64,000 bases of DNA from Microbacterium sp. Leaf288 (GCF_001422925.1 NZ_LMNI01000011.1:382515-446514); one strand, 5' to 3'. Shown: positions 16,520 to 25,816, counted from the first letter of the stretch. Notes: generated by a model not told the origin, from the letters alone. Numbers and translations are program-made.

Positions 16520-17269
16520 CTACCTGCTCTCTTCCGGAGGCGAGGTCGACGCCTTCTCAAGGGAAACGAGCGGGGCGCCGGCGAGGTTCACACGCACGAG
16601 CCAGATCACATCGCGTCCGAAGGACTCGACGATCAGCAGCAGCGCCGCGACCGCGACGAGGACGTTCAGCGCCGGCGGCAGCAGCTGTGACGCGACGAGG
16701 GTGAGAGCGACGCCGCAGGCGGCCGTGACGACCTTTCGCCAGTATCGCGGCGGCAGCGTGTGGTTCATCCACGGCAGCACGAACCCCGCCACCACGAACG
16801 CGTACCTGAGCAGGCCGATCGTGAGCACCCACCAGCCGACGTATCGCACGTCGTACACGCACAGCACCAGCAGCAGGAACGCGTCGACCTCCATGTCGAA
16901 GCGCGCACCCAGTTCGCTCTCGCTGCGGGTGCGGCGCGCCACGTAGCCGTCGACGCCGTCGAGGGCGAGCGCCACGGCGACGAGCGCGACGAGCAGAGCC
17001 GTCGGCACCGCGCTCGCGAAGGAGGCCGCCACCAGGGCGGTCACGAGTCCCACGAGCATGGACCGCGTCGCGGTGACCGCGTTGGCCGGGCCGAAGTGCT
17101 CGACCCCACCCCGGCGGATGCCCCTCATCAGGAGCGCCGTCGACACGATGAGGTATCCGACGCCTGCGGACCACGCCGCCGCGGGCAGCCGCACCGTCGT
17201 CCCGATCGCAGCCAGGCCGGCGATTCCGGCCGCGACCCACCACCAGGGCACCCACTGAACTTTTCCCAT
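16520..17269 (-). CDS. CDP-alcohol phosphotransferase family protein
   Basis: 249 residues. The family signature D-G-x2-A-R-x8-G-x3-D-x3-D is complete in DGVDGYVARRT then GARFDMEVDAF (about 101-128), with about six membrane helices. Members join a CDP-linked alcohol to a second alcohol, making phospholipid or glycolipid head groups. A GGAG site lies six bases before the ATG at 17269. Only 20 bases separate it from the divergent seven-gene run, which also encodes membrane and glycosyl-transfer functions; a joint pathway is likely but unproven. Confidence 0.88.
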   Translation of the reverse strand: MGKVQWVPWWWVAAGIAGLAAIGTTVRLPAAAWSAGVGYLIVSTALLMRGIRRGGVEHFGPANAVTATRSMLVGLVTALVAASFASAVPTALLVALVAVALALDGVDGYVARRTRSESELGARFDMEVDAFLLLVLCVYDVRYVGWWVLTIGLLRYAFVVAGFVLPWMNHTLPPRYWRKVVTAACGVALTLVASQLLPPALNVLVAVAALLLIVESFGRDVIWLVRVNLAGAPLVSLEKASTSPPEESR

Positions 17270-17289
17270 GCGCGCTCCGTGTACTCCTC

Positions 17290-18321
17290 ATGGCGGTCAC
17301 GGGGAACACGACACAGGGACCCGCTGAGGTTCACCGCGAGATTCCGGATGCCGCGACCGCCTGGTGGACGGTCGGCGCCGGGCAGGGCGAGTTCCGCCGC
17401 GAACCGCTGCCCGGCGTCTCCGACGGCGAGGCTTCGGTGCGCACTCTCTTCACCGGCGTCAGTCGCGGCACGGAAGCCCTCGTCGCCCGGGGCGAGGTGC
17501 CCGCGTCGGAGCGCGAGCGCATGCGTGCCCCCTTCCAGGAGGGGGACTTCCCCTTCCCGGTGAAGTACGGGTACCTCAACGTGGGAACGGTCGAGCACGG
17601 GCCCGCCGCACTTCGAGGCCGCACCGTGTTCTCGCTGTTCCCGCACCAGTCGCACTTCGTCGTTCCCGCGGAGGCGCTCCATCCGGTGCCGGACGCCGTC
17701 CCGCCGCGCCGGGCGGTGCTCGCCGGCGCGGTCGAGACCGCGGTCAATGTGCTGTGGGATGCCGCCCCCCTCGTCGGCGACCGGGTGATCGTCGTCGGCG
17801 CGGGCATGATCGGGTGCGCGATCGCGCGCGTGGCGCGCGGCATCCCGGGTTCCGAGGTCACCCTCGTCGATGTCGACCCGGCGCGTGCGGCGACCGCCGA
17901 GGCGCTCGGCGTCGGCTTCGCGCTCGCGACGGAGGAGATCGCACCCGCCGACGTCGTGATCGAGGCCAGCGGCGCCGGCGCCGGGCTGCAGCTGGCGCTC
18001 GGCCTCGCGCCCACCGACGGCGAGGTGATCGTCGCCAGCTGGTACGGCAGCCGCCCGGTCTCGCTGGAGCTCGGTGCGGACTTCCATTCCCGCCGCATCG
18101 CCCTCCGACCGAGTCAGGTCGGTGAGGTCGCCGCGCGCCGGAGAGGTTCCCGCACGACGCGCAACCGTCTTGCGCTGGCGCTGCGACTCCTGGAGGATCC
18201 TGCGTTCGACGAGCTTCTGGCGGGCGCCTCGACGTGGCGGCAGCTGCCCGAGGTCACCGCCGCGCTCGCCGACGGCACCGCCGGCGAACTGTGCCACACG
18301 ATCGATTGGACTGCCGAATGA
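17290..18321 (+). CDS. medium-chain dehydrogenase/reductase-like protein (first gene of seven-gene run)
   Basis: 343 residues. The MDR fold is indicated by [29 protein letters not shown], the cofactor motif [17 protein letters not shown] (about 165-181) and [15 protein letters not shown]. The structural- and catalytic-zinc cysteines of classical alcohol dehydrogenases are absent, as in BchC-like and quinone reductase-like members. It probably oxidises or reduces a biosynthetic intermediate of the cluster. The ATG at 17290 has no ribosome site, so the message may be leaderless. It overlaps the PTPS-like gene by 4 nt. Confidence 0.82.
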   Translation: MAVTGNTTQGPAEVHREIPDAATAWWTVGAGQGEFRREPLPGVSDGEASVRTLFTGVSRGTEALVARGEVPASERERMRAPFQEGDFPFPVKYGYLNVGTVEHGPAALRGRTVFSLFPHQSHFVVPAEALHPVPDAVPPRRAVLAGAVETAVNVLWDAAPLVGDRVIVVGAGMIGCAIARVARGIPGSEVTLVDVDPARAATAEALGVGFALATEEIAPADVVIEASGAGAGLQLALGLAPTDGEVIVASWYGSRPVSLELGADFHSRRIALRPSQVGEVAARRRGSRTTRNRLALALRLLEDPAFDELLAGASTWRQLPEVTAALADGTAGELCHTIDWTAE

Positions 18322-18713
18322 GCTTCAGCGTCACCGTCCGCGACCACATCATGATCGCGCACAGCCTGCGCGGCGACGTCTTCGGCCCCGCGCAGCAGCT
18401 GCACGGCGCGACGTTCCTCGTCGACGCGACGTTCCGTGCCGACGAGCTCGACGCGCACGGCGTCGTCGTCGACATCGGCCGCGCGAGCGAGGTGCTCCGC
18501 GACATCGTCGGCGCGCTGACCTACCGCAACCTCGACGACGAGCCCGACCTGCAGGGGATGAACACCACGACCGAGCGGCTGTGCCAGATCATCGGCGATC
18601 GGCTGGCCGCACGAGTGAAGGACGGTGACGTCGGCGAGGCGAAGCTGAGCGGGATCGCCGTGACGCTGCACGAATCGCACGTCGCGTGGGCCTCCTACGA
18701 GGTGGCGCTGTGA
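18318..18713 (+). CDS. 6-pyruvoyltetrahydropterin synthase/QueD-like protein with altered active site
   Basis: 131 residues, normal length for PTPS/QueD, which convert dihydroneopterin triphosphate to a tetrahydropterin product. The fold is recognisable from [42 protein letters not shown] and [13 protein letters not shown] with a pterin-contacting Glu. However, the HGH zinc motif reads HGA, the catalytic Cys before it is missing, and the LDH triad motif reads LDD. The zinc site may therefore be incomplete and the reaction changed. ATGA overlap with the MDR gene and GTGA overlap with the glycosyltransferase gene. Confidence 0.8.
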   Translation: MSFSVTVRDHIMIAHSLRGDVFGPAQQLHGATFLVDATFRADELDAHGVVVDIGRASEVLRDIVGALTYRNLDDEPDLQGMNTTTERLCQIIGDRLAARVKDGDVGEAKLSGIAVTLHESHVAWASYEVAL

Positions 18714-19723
18714 CGGATGCTCCGTCCCTCCGCTTCGTCGTGCCCGCCGGGGTCGACGACCCCCGGCGCGTGAGCGGCGGCAACGTGTACGACCGGCACA
18801 TCCGAGACGGTCTCCGCCACCGCGGCTGGGACGTGGACGTGTGCGAAGCGGCGGACGCGGGGGGCGCAGCATCCGTCCTCCGTGACGCGCCCGACGGGTC
18901 GCGGGTGCTGGTCGACGGACTCGTGGCGGGTTGGGCGCCGGCAGCCGTGGAGGAGGCGGCGGGGCGGCTGCGACTGACGGTGCTCGCCCACATGGTGACG
19001 GCGGCCTTCGCGGACGCCACGGATGCCGCGATCGACGCCGAACGGCGGGCCTTCGCGTCTGCGCACGACGTGATCGTCACGAGCGACTGGACGGCGGACG
19101 AACTCGCCCGACGTGGGCTGGCGAACCCGGATCGCACGGTGGTCGCCGTCCCGGGAGCCCGCCCGGCAGAGCCGTCGCCGCCGGCCGCCGAGGGCGAGCT
19201 GCTGTGCATCGGCGTGATCGCCCCGCACAAGGGGCAGGACACCTTGCTGGCCGCGCTCGCGCGGGTGGCCGCCGACGACTGGACCTGCACGATCGTCGGC
19301 TCGACCGAGGTCTTCCCGGAGTTCGCGGCGAGGATCGCGCGACAGGCAGCCGCCCTCGCCGGCAGAGTGCGGCTCGCCGGCGTGCTCGACGGCCCTGCCC
19401 TCGCCGACGAGTACCGGCACTGCGCACTGCTGATCGCCCCGTCCCGCGTCGAAAGCTCCGGGATGGCGATCGCCGACGCGCGGGCACGGGGGATCCCCGT
19501 GCTCGCCGCCGAAACCGGTGGCATCCCCGATGCGCTCGCCGGCGGGGGAGGACTGCTCGTCCGAGCCGGCGACCCGGCCGCCCTCGCCGAGGCGCTGGAC
19601 GCGTGGCTCTCGGACGCCTCCTTGCGGGCACGCCTGCGCCGCGAGGCGCTCGCCGCGCGCGCGACCCTGCCGACATGGCGCGACACCGTGAGCCGCGTGG
19701 CCGCGGCATTGGAGGCGGCATGA
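18710..19723 (+). CDS. glycosyltransferase family 4
   Basis: 337 residues from the GTG at 18710, which overlaps the previous stop (GTGA). The GT-B fold is shown by an N-terminal [20 protein letters not shown] (acceptor side) and a donor half with [50 protein letters not shown] and TGGIPDAL. Such enzymes move a sugar from a nucleotide-activated donor to an acceptor. Neighbours suggest the acceptor is either a pterin-like compound or a membrane lipid. Start choice rests on tight coupling; an ATG at 18686 would overlap more deeply. Confidence 0.88.
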   Translation: MTDAPSLRFVVPAGVDDPRRVSGGNVYDRHIRDGLRHRGWDVDVCEAADAGGAASVLRDAPDGSRVLVDGLVAGWAPAAVEEAAGRLRLTVLAHMVTAAFADATDAAIDAERRAFASAHDVIVTSDWTADELARRGLANPDRTVVAVPGARPAEPSPPAAEGELLCIGVIAPHKGQDTLLAALARVAADDWTCTIVGSTEVFPEFAARIARQAAALAGRVRLAGVLDGPALADEYRHCALLIAPSRVESSGMAIADARARGIPVLAAETGGIPDALAGGGGLLVRAGDPAALAEALDAWLSDASLRARLRREALAARATLPTWRDTVSRVAAALEAA

Positions 19724-20556
19724 CCACGATCTCGACGGCGACGGCCGGGTGGCTCGCACTGCGCGCGCCCGCCGACGACGACGCGCGCTCGGTCGACCTC
19801 GCCCGCGATCTCGCGCGGCTGATCGTGCCCGGCTCCCCGTCGGCGCCGGTCGTGCTGCACGACCTCGGCGCGGGGACCGGCTCGATGACGCGGTGGCTCG
19901 CTCCGCGACTGCCGGGGCCTCAGCGGTGGGTGCTCCGCGACGGCGACGCCGACATCGTCGAGCATCTCGACCTGAGCACCGTCGTCGACGAGGCGGGCCG
20001 CCCCATCGCCGCGGACGTGGTCGTCGAGCATCTGGCCTCGCTGCCGATCGACGCCTTTCACGGTGCGGCGGCGGTGACGGCATCCGCTCTCCTCGATGTG
20101 CTCACCGAGGCCGAGGCCGCCCACGTCGTCTCCGCCTGCGTCGCCGCGGGTACTCCGGCGCTGTTCAGTCTCTCCGTGACAGGCTCGGCCAGGCTTCGTC
20201 CCGCCGAGCGGCCCGACGAGGTCGAGCGCGCCTGCGAGTCCGCCTTCAACGACCACCAGCGTCGGGATGTGTCGGGGCGACGGATGCTGGGACCCGACGC
20301 GGTGGCCGCGGTCGCCGCCCTCTTCGCCGACGCCGGCTGGAACGTGCGCACGGCGGTGACCCCGTGGCGCCTCGCGCATCGCGACACGGCGCTCATCGGC
20401 GAGTGGCTGGACGGCTGGATCGGCGCCGCGGTCGAGCAGCGTCCCGAGCTCGCGTCCGACGCCGGCGCGTATCGCGAGCGCCGGCTTGCGCTGGCCGCGG
20501 ACGGGCGGCTGCGCGTGACGGTCTTCCACGAGGATCTGCTGGCATGGCCGCGCTGA
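19720..20556 (+). CDS. class I SAM-dependent methyltransferase-like protein
   Basis: 278 residues. Motif I is VLHDLGAGTGSMTRWL (about 46-61), followed by an acidic motif II region and a predicted motif IV near ASALLDVLTEAEA. The C-terminal half carries an unusual HRDTALIGEWLDGWIGAAVEQRPE helix. It probably methylates a product of the cluster. ATGA overlap with the glycosyltransferase gene and 13-nt overlap with the next gene. Confidence 0.8.
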   Translation: MTTISTATAGWLALRAPADDDARSVDLARDLARLIVPGSPSAPVVLHDLGAGTGSMTRWLAPRLPGPQRWVLRDGDADIVEHLDLSTVVDEAGRPIAADVVVEHLASLPIDAFHGAAAVTASALLDVLTEAEAAHVVSACVAAGTPALFSLSVTGSARLRPAERPDEVERACESAFNDHQRRDVSGRRMLGPDAVAAVAALFADAGWNVRTAVTPWRLAHRDTALIGEWLDGWIGAAVEQRPELASDAGAYRERRLALAADGRLRVTVFHEDLLAWPR

Positions 20557-21497
20557 GCAGGATCCCCCCGCGCGTGCGGTCGTTGCTCCGGATCGCGGCG
20601 GCGCTGGCCGTCGTCGCCGGCACGATCGCCGTCGTCGGCGTCGGACCGTTCCTGCACGGGCTGGCGTCGATCTCGCCGCCCACGATCCTCGTCGCGGTGG
20701 CGCTCGCCGCCGTCGCCACGGCGGCCGCCGCCTGGCGCTGGCGGATCGTCTCGGCGGGCTTCGGGCTGCCGCTCCCGTGGAGCGAGGCCTTCGCGTCGTA
20801 CTACCGGTCCCAGTTCCTGAACACCGTCCTGCCCGGGGGAGTCGTGGGTGACGTCCACCGCGCCTACGTCCACGGACGGCACCACGAGCGCGTCGACCTC
20901 GCCGCCCGGGCCGTCGCGGCCGAGCGGGTCGCGGGACAGCTCGTCCAGGTGGTGCTCACGCTCGCGATCCTCGTGTCGCTGGGACTGGCGTCGCCGCTGG
21001 CACCGCTCGCGTGGATCAGCGGTGCGATCGTCGTGCTCGCGATCGTCTTCGTGGGAGTGGTCGCCGCGACCCGGCGCGGTCGCGCCGCTCTGCGGAGGGA
21101 GTGCCGGATGCTGCGCCCCGTGCTGACACGGCCGGCCGCGCTGTTCGCGATCGCGGCCGCATCGGTCGTCGTCGTCGCGGCGCACGCGACCACCTTCGTG
21201 GTCGCGGGGATCGCGGCAGGGGTGCACGCCGGTGCGGACGAGCTCGCCGTCGTGGCCCTGATCGTGCTCGGCGCGGCCGCGATCCCCGTCAACGTCGGCG
21301 GCTGGGGGCCGCGCGAGGCGGTCGCCGCCTCGGCGTTCGCGCTCGCAGGACTCGGCGCCGGCGCCGGCGTCGCCGTCTCGACCGCGTTCGGCGTGCTCAC
21401 CGTGGTCGCCGTCCTGCCGGGCGCGCTCGCGCTGGTCGCCGACCGCTTCCGATCGGTGCCCGCGAGGAGCATCATCGGGAAGAGGAGATCCGCATGA
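20544..21497 (+). CDS. YbhN/UPF0104 (lysylphosphatidylglycerol synthase TM-like) membrane protein
   Basis: 317 residues, about eight membrane segments. The family landmarks are RSQFLNTVLPGGVVGDVHRA and PVNVGGWGPREAVA, typical of the flippase-like domain related to the N-terminal half of MprF. A role in moving a lipid-linked product across the membrane is an inference. The ATG at 20544 lies inside the end of the methyltransferase gene. Confidence 0.85.
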   Translation: MAALSRIPPRVRSLLRIAAALAVVAGTIAVVGVGPFLHGLASISPPTILVAVALAAVATAAAAWRWRIVSAGFGLPLPWSEAFASYYRSQFLNTVLPGGVVGDVHRAYVHGRHHERVDLAARAVAAERVAGQLVQVVLTLAILVSLGLASPLAPLAWISGAIVVLAIVFVGVVAATRRGRAALRRECRMLRPVLTRPAALFAIAAASVVVVAAHATTFVVAGIAAGVHAGADELAVVALIVLGAAAIPVNVGGWGPREAVAASAFALAGLGAGAGVAVSTAFGVLTVVAVLPGALALVADRFRSVPARSIIGKRRSA

Positions 21498-22243
21498 GCG
21501 AGCGCCCGTACGTCACCCTCAGCTGCGCGATGTCGATCGACGGATATCTCGACAGTGCCGAGCCGCACCGGCTCGCGATGTCGAACGCCGCCGATCTCGA
21601 CCGCGTCGACGACGTGCGCGCTCTTCACGACGCGATCATGGTCGGCGCATCGACCGTGCGACGTGACAACCCCCGCCTGCTGGTGCGGGATGCCGCGCGC
21701 CGCGCGCGGCGGCGGGCTGCGGGGCGTCAGGAGTCCCCGGCGAAGGTGACGGTCACCGCGAGCGGCGATCTGTCGGCCGACGCCGCGTTCTTCACGACGG
21801 GCGAGGGGCCCCGGATCGTCTACTGCCCGCGCGAGCGCGCGGCGGAGCTCTCCGCCCGGCTCGGCCATCGTGCGGTCGTGGTGGGGATCGGCGACGAGTG
21901 CGTCACGATGGACGCTCTGCTCGACGACCTCGCCGCCCACCACGGCGTGCGCAGCCTCATGGTCGAGGGCGGCGGCACGGTGCTGACCCAGTTCCTCGGT
22001 GCGGACCTCGTCGATGAGCTGCACCTGGTGGTCGCACCGTTCTTCGTCGGCGAGACCGGAGCCCCGCGGGTGGTCGGACCCGCCGCCTATCCCTGGACGG
22101 CCTCGCGTCGGGCGCACCTGGCCGACACGCGCCAGATCGGCGACGTCGTCCTGCTGCGCTACGCGCTGTCCGACCGCTTCGGCATGCTCGACCCTCATCC
22201 GCAGCCGACGGGAGCCGGACGCATCGCCGTCGAAAGCCCGTGA
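21494..22243 (+). CDS. RibD C-terminal-type reductase (DHFR fold)
   Basis: 249 residues. The pattern VTLSCAMSIDGYLD, DAIMVGASTVRRDNPRLLVR, SLMVEGGGTVLTQFLGADLVDELHLVVAPFFVG is that of the pyrimidine reductase half of RibD; the deaminase half is absent. Relatives use NADPH to reduce a ribosylamino-pyrimidine in riboflavin synthesis or a related step. Together with a PTPS-like protein it points to a pathway starting from GTP cyclohydrolase products, although no cyclohydrolase lies in the window. ATGA overlap on the left, GTGA overlap on the right. Confidence 0.86.
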   Translation: MSERPYVTLSCAMSIDGYLDSAEPHRLAMSNAADLDRVDDVRALHDAIMVGASTVRRDNPRLLVRDAARRARRRAAGRQESPAKVTVTASGDLSADAAFFTTGEGPRIVYCPRERAAELSARLGHRAVVVGIGDECVTMDALLDDLAAHHGVRSLMVEGGGTVLTQFLGADLVDELHLVVAPFFVGETGAPRVVGPAAYPWTASRRAHLADTRQIGDVVLLRYALSDRFGMLDPHPQPTGAGRIAVESP

Positions 22244-23880
22244 GCACGATGCCCGGCCCGCAGGTCGCCCCGGTCTGGCGCAGACGGCTCGCGCTCGTCG
22301 GCGCGATCGTCGTCCTGGTCGTGCTTCCCCTCATCCCGGGTGCCCTCGCGACGGGGTCGGTCGTCGACCTCGTCCGCATCCCGGTCGAATCGATCGTGGT
22401 GCTGCTCGCGCTGCCGCTGATTCCGTGGCGGATGCTGCGCCGCGCCGTTGCGACGGCCTTCGGGGTGTTCGTGGCCGTCGCCGTCCTCCTTGCGAGCATC
22501 GATCGGGGCTACGAGGCGGCCCTCGGCATCCATTTCGTTCCGCTCGACTGGCTGCAGCTGGGCGACGCCTACGGCGTCGTCGCCTCGGCGATCGGGCCGG
22601 GGCCGGCGAGCGCGGCGTTCACCGCGGCCGTGGCCCTGATCGTCGCCGTGGGGATCGCCGCGGGCTGGGCTGCCCTCCGCGTGGACGCCGCGCTGCGACG
22701 TCGAGGCGATCGCGGGCGCACCGTGCTCGCCACCGTCACCGTGGCCTGGATCGTGATGGCGGCCGCGGCGCCGCCCCTGCGGATCCAGGACCCGGTCGCG
22801 GCCGCGGCATCCGCCTCATCCGTCGGCTCTGCGGTGTCGCGCGCCGTGTCGGCGCTCGAGACCAGGGCGCAGGTCGCCCGCGACGTCGCCGACGATCCGT
22901 TCGCGGCAGTGCCGGCACCGGACCTGCTGACGGCACTGCAGGGCAAGGACGTGCTGTTCGTGTTCGTGGAGAGCTACGGGCGCGTCGCGCTCGAGGGCGA
23001 CGGCATCGCGGACGGGGTGAACGACATCCTGCGCCGTGGCGAGGAGACGCTCCGGGCCGACGGGTACGCGACGCGGAGCGCCTGGCTGACCTCGCCCACG
23101 TACGGCGGCGTGAGCTGGCTGGCGCACTCGACGCTGCAGACGGGGGTGTGGGTCGACTCCCAGGCGGTGTACGACCTGGTGGTGCGGACCGATCGGCTCA
23201 CGCTGAGCGCGGCGTTCGGCCGTGCGGGCTGGCGCACGGTGAGCGACGTCCCGTCGAACCGGCATCCGTGGGACGTCGGGACCTCGTTCTACCACTACGA
23301 CACGCTGCTCGACGCGACGAACGTCGGCTACCGCGGCCCTTCGTTCGGTTACGCGCGCATTCCCGACCAGTACACGCTCAAGCACTTCGCCGACCAGGTG
23401 CTCGCGCCTTCGGACCTGCCCGTCATGGCGGAGCTCGATCTGGTGTCGTCCCATACGCCGTGGGCGCCGCTTCCCGAGCTCGTGCCGTGGGGCGAGGTGG
23501 GAGACGGATCGGTCTACGACGACCAGCCCGCGCGGAGTCAGCAGGCGAGCGAGGTCTGGAAGGACCCGAAGACGATCCAGCGCTACTACGGGAGATCGGT
23601 CGAGTACACGCTCGGGTCGATGCTGTCCTTCCTCGAGAACGTCGACGATCCGAACCTCGTCGTGGTCATGCTCGGCGACCACCAGCCGGCCACGGTCGTG
23701 AGCGGCGAGGGTGCCAGTCGCGACGTGCCGATCAGCATCGTCGCGAAGGACCCGGCGGTCTTCGACGCGATCACCGACTGGAACTGGACTGCCGGGCTGC
23801 GCCCGTCGGACGCGTCGCCGGTGTGGCGCATGGACGCCTTCCGCGACCGCTTCTTAGCGGCATACGGCGCAGCGGGGTGA
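22240..23880 (+). CDS. membrane-anchored LtaS-like sulfatase-fold hydrolase/transferase
   Basis: 546 residues: about four or five N-terminal membrane helices (to about 190), then an extracytoplasmic alkaline-phosphatase-superfamily domain. Metal/nucleophile landmarks are FVFVESYGR (about 245), SPTYGGVSWLAHSTLQTG (candidate Ser/Thr nucleophile), SNRHPW, and VVVMLGDHQP. These resemble lipoteichoic-acid synthase and related phosphoglycerol or phosphoethanolamine transferases. It is the last gene of the seven-gene run and could decorate or polymerise the exported product. GTG start at 22240 overlapping the previous stop. Confidence 0.84.
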   Translation: MSTMPGPQVAPVWRRRLALVGAIVVLVVLPLIPGALATGSVVDLVRIPVESIVVLLALPLIPWRMLRRAVATAFGVFVAVAVLLASIDRGYEAALGIHFVPLDWLQLGDAYGVVASAIGPGPASAAFTAAVALIVAVGIAAGWAALRVDAALRRRGDRGRTVLATVTVAWIVMAAAAPPLRIQDPVAAAASASSVGSAVSRAVSALETRAQVARDVADDPFAAVPAPDLLTALQGKDVLFVFVESYGRVALEGDGIADGVNDILRRGEETLRADGYATRSAWLTSPTYGGVSWLAHSTLQTGVWVDSQAVYDLVVRTDRLTLSAAFGRAGWRTVSDVPSNRHPWDVGTSFYHYDTLLDATNVGYRGPSFGYARIPDQYTLKHFADQVLAPSDLPVMAELDLVSSHTPWAPLPELVPWGEVGDGSVYDDQPARSQQASEVWKDPKTIQRYYGRSVEYTLGSMLSFLENVDDPNLVVVMLGDHQPATVVSGEGASRDVPISIVAKDPAVFDAITDWNWTAGLRPSDASPVWRMDAFRDRFLAAYGAAG

Positions 23881-23909
23881 CGCCTCTGTCCGCGTGCCCC
23901 GCCCGCTGG

Positions 23910-23915
23910 CAGGAT
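23910..23915 (+). promoter_or_regulatory. -10 box (CAGGAT), leaderless, GNAT gene
   Basis: CAGGAT, six bases, ATG at 23922. Confidence 0.45.
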
Positions 23916-23921
23916 GACGGC

Positions 23922-24416
23922 ATGACGTTCACCCTGCGCGTGCCCGAGCCGCGCGACGCAGCCGAGATCGCCGCGCTCCACGTGGCGACGTGGCGAGAGA
24001 CGTACACCCACCTCCTGCCCGCCGGCTTCTTCGACGACGACTTCGTGCACGGGCGACAGAGCATGTGGGCCCGCATCCTCGGCAACCCTCGCGACGAATG
24101 GCGCGTCTGGGTCGCCGAGAGCGAGGGTCGCATCATCGGCTTCGCGACCTCGGGACCGGGCCTGGAGTTCGACGGGGCGCCGCCGCCCTGCGAGCGCCAG
24201 CTGTACATGCTCTACGTCGCGGCCGCGGATCACGGCGGAGGAGCCGGGCAGGCGCTGCTCGACGCGGTGCTCGACGAGGGTCCCGCGGTGCTGTGGGTGG
24301 CGAAGGAGAACCCCCGCGCCATCGCCTTCTACCGGCGCAACGGGTTCGACTTCGACGGCGCCGAGCAGACCGACCCGATGGTGCCGTCGATCATCGACGT
24401 GCGCATGCTGAGGTGA
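23922..24416 (+). CDS. GNAT-family N-acetyltransferase
   Basis: 164 residues. GNAT motifs: RVPEPRDAAEIAALHVATWRETY, the central strand RQLYMLYVAAADHGGGAGQALLDAVL (acetyl-CoA loop), and NPRAIAFYRRNGFDFDG. Related to small-molecule or ribosomal-protein-like acetyltransferases; the acceptor is unknown. Start fixed by the leaderless promoter. It is convergent with the fusion gene at 24434 with 17 bases between and no hairpin. Confidence 0.88.
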   Translation: MTFTLRVPEPRDAAEIAALHVATWRETYTHLLPAGFFDDDFVHGRQSMWARILGNPRDEWRVWVAESEGRIIGFATSGPGLEFDGAPPPCERQLYMLYVAAADHGGGAGQALLDAVLDEGPAVLWVAKENPRAIAFYRRNGFDFDGAEQTDPMVPSIIDVRMLR

Positions 24417-24433
24417 CCTGCGGTCCGAGGAGT

Positions 24434-25816
24434 TCAGCCCGAGAAGTCCGAGTCGTCGGTCCAGGCGGCGATGTCGACGCCGTGGTTGTCGGGCGACGTG
24501 AGGGTCCACCACTCCGGCGCGTGGGAGTCGTCGGCCATCCGCCCGCCCGCGGCCAGCGCCGCCGCGACGCGCGCCTGGACCTGGTCGCGCGGCACGGAGA
24601 TGTCGATGTGCGTGCGCCCGCGACCCGGCTTGGGCGGATCGAGCGGATGGAACCACACGTGCGGGTTCCGGCGCAGCGGGTCGATCGCGTCCTCGCCGCC
24701 GAGCGGGTCATAGCCGAGCGCGGCGCTCCAGAACGGCCGGACATGGCTATCGGGCCCCTGGGCCACGGCGATGCCGACGACGGTGAGCACCGACGGATCG
24801 GCCTCGAGGCCCAGCTCGCGGGCGGCGCGTGATACGGATGCCGCGAGGTCGGCATCCGTCCGGCTCAGCGCCCCGTCGCGGCGGCTGAAGGTCTTGACGA
24901 AGACACCCTCGGGCCGGAGATCGACGTCGGGATAGTGGTCGAGGCCCTCGGCGATGGCGGCGACCTCCGCCACGAGCCGTGCGCCGTGGGAGAGCGACTC
25001 GGCGCGGAAGAAGGCGTGCGCGCCCCAGTAGAGGACTCTCCAGTCCGCCACGCCTTCGGACGCGTGGAAGGCGACCGGGCTGATCGTCTCGACCTCCGGG
25101 GCGATGGTGCCGTCGCCGAGCGGCGGCTGCGCGAGGATGATGCGGGCCAGCTGGTGCGGACGCGTCAGCTGTGGCCAGTGCCCCGTCGGCAGGTCGACGT
25201 AGGTCACGTTGCGCAGGCGGGCGAACTCCTTCACCGGCGGTGCACCCGCGTCGATCCAGCTCTGCAGGTCGGCGACCGTGTACTCGGTCGCGATCGCCGT
25301 GACGGGGATGTCGAGGCGGCGGTCGTCGCCGAGGCGCTGGATGCCGGTGACGACGCCGGCGGGCGAGGGGATCGCGTACGTCCTGAACGCCGTCCTGCCG
25401 CCGTCGCCGAGATCGCGCAGATCGGCGTCGTCGAACTCGCTCCACGGCGGCAGCGGGAGCTCGCCGCCCTCCGTCGCGAACCCGTCGAGCAGCGGATCGC
25501 CGTCGGCCGTCGGGAAGCCTCCGATCAGGATGAGCCGCGCGACACGGTCGGGCCGTGCGTCGGCCGCGGCGTACACGATGCCCGCGCCCGCGGAGTGTCC
25601 GACCAGGACGACCCGCTCGCCGGGCGCCTCGTCGATGGCGGCCACGACCGCCGCGACGTGGTCGGCGAGGGTGATCGCCGAGCGGTCGGCGTCGACCGAT
25701 CCCATGCCGGGGAGGGTGAGCGGCACGGGCCGGTGCCCTTCGCTCTCGAGGGCCGGCGCCACCTCGTACCACGCCCACCCGCCCATCCACAGGCCGGCGA
25801 CCAGGATGATGTCCAT
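24434..25816 (-). CDS. fusion: alpha/beta hydrolase, pterin-carbinolamine-dehydratase-like domain, VOC domain
   Basis: 460 residues. Domain 1 (about 1-235) is an EstC-like alpha/beta hydrolase: nucleophile Ser in VGHSAGAG and a late His in TGHWPQL. Domain 2 (about 255-345) resembles 4a-hydroxytetrahydrobiopterin dehydratase: WRVLYWGAHAFFRAESL, LDHYPDVDLRPEGVFVKTF, LSRTDADLA. The catalytic HHP motif reads HYP, so activity is uncertain. Domain 3 (about 350-460) is a glyoxalase/VOC unit (GIAVAQGPDSHVRPFWSAALGYDP, THIDISVP, DNHGVDIAAW). PCD-VOC pairs occur in actinobacteria; joining to a hydrolase is unusual. The ATG at 25816 has GGAG upstream. It lies close to the PTPS/RibD cluster, hinting at a shared pterin-like substrate. 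Confidence 0.78.
   Translation of the reverse strand: MDIILVAGLWMGGWAWYEVAPALESEGHRPVPLTLPGMGSVDADRSAITLADHVAAVVAAIDEAPGERVVLVGHSAGAGIVYAAADARPDRVARLILIGGFPTADGDPLLDGFATEGGELPLPPWSEFDDADLRDLGDGGRTAFRTYAIPSPAGVVTGIQRLGDDRRLDIPVTAIATEYTVADLQSWIDAGAPPVKEFARLRNVTYVDLPTGHWPQLTRPHQLARIILAQPPLGDGTIAPEVETISPVAFHASEGVADWRVLYWGAHAFFRAESLSHGARLVAEVAAIAEGLDHYPDVDLRPEGVFVKTFSRRDGALSRTDADLAASVSRAARELGLEADPSVLTVVGIAVAQGPDSHVRPFWSAALGYDPLGGEDAIDPLRRNPHVWFHPLDPPKPGRGRTHIDISVPRDQVQARVAAALAAGGRMADDSHAPEWWTLTSPDNHGVDIAAWTDDSDFSG

Noticed and set aside
17290..23880. The seven-gene cluster as a preQ0/queuosine pathway
   Set aside because: QueC, QueE and QueF homologues are missing and the PTPS-like protein lacks QueD catalytic residues.
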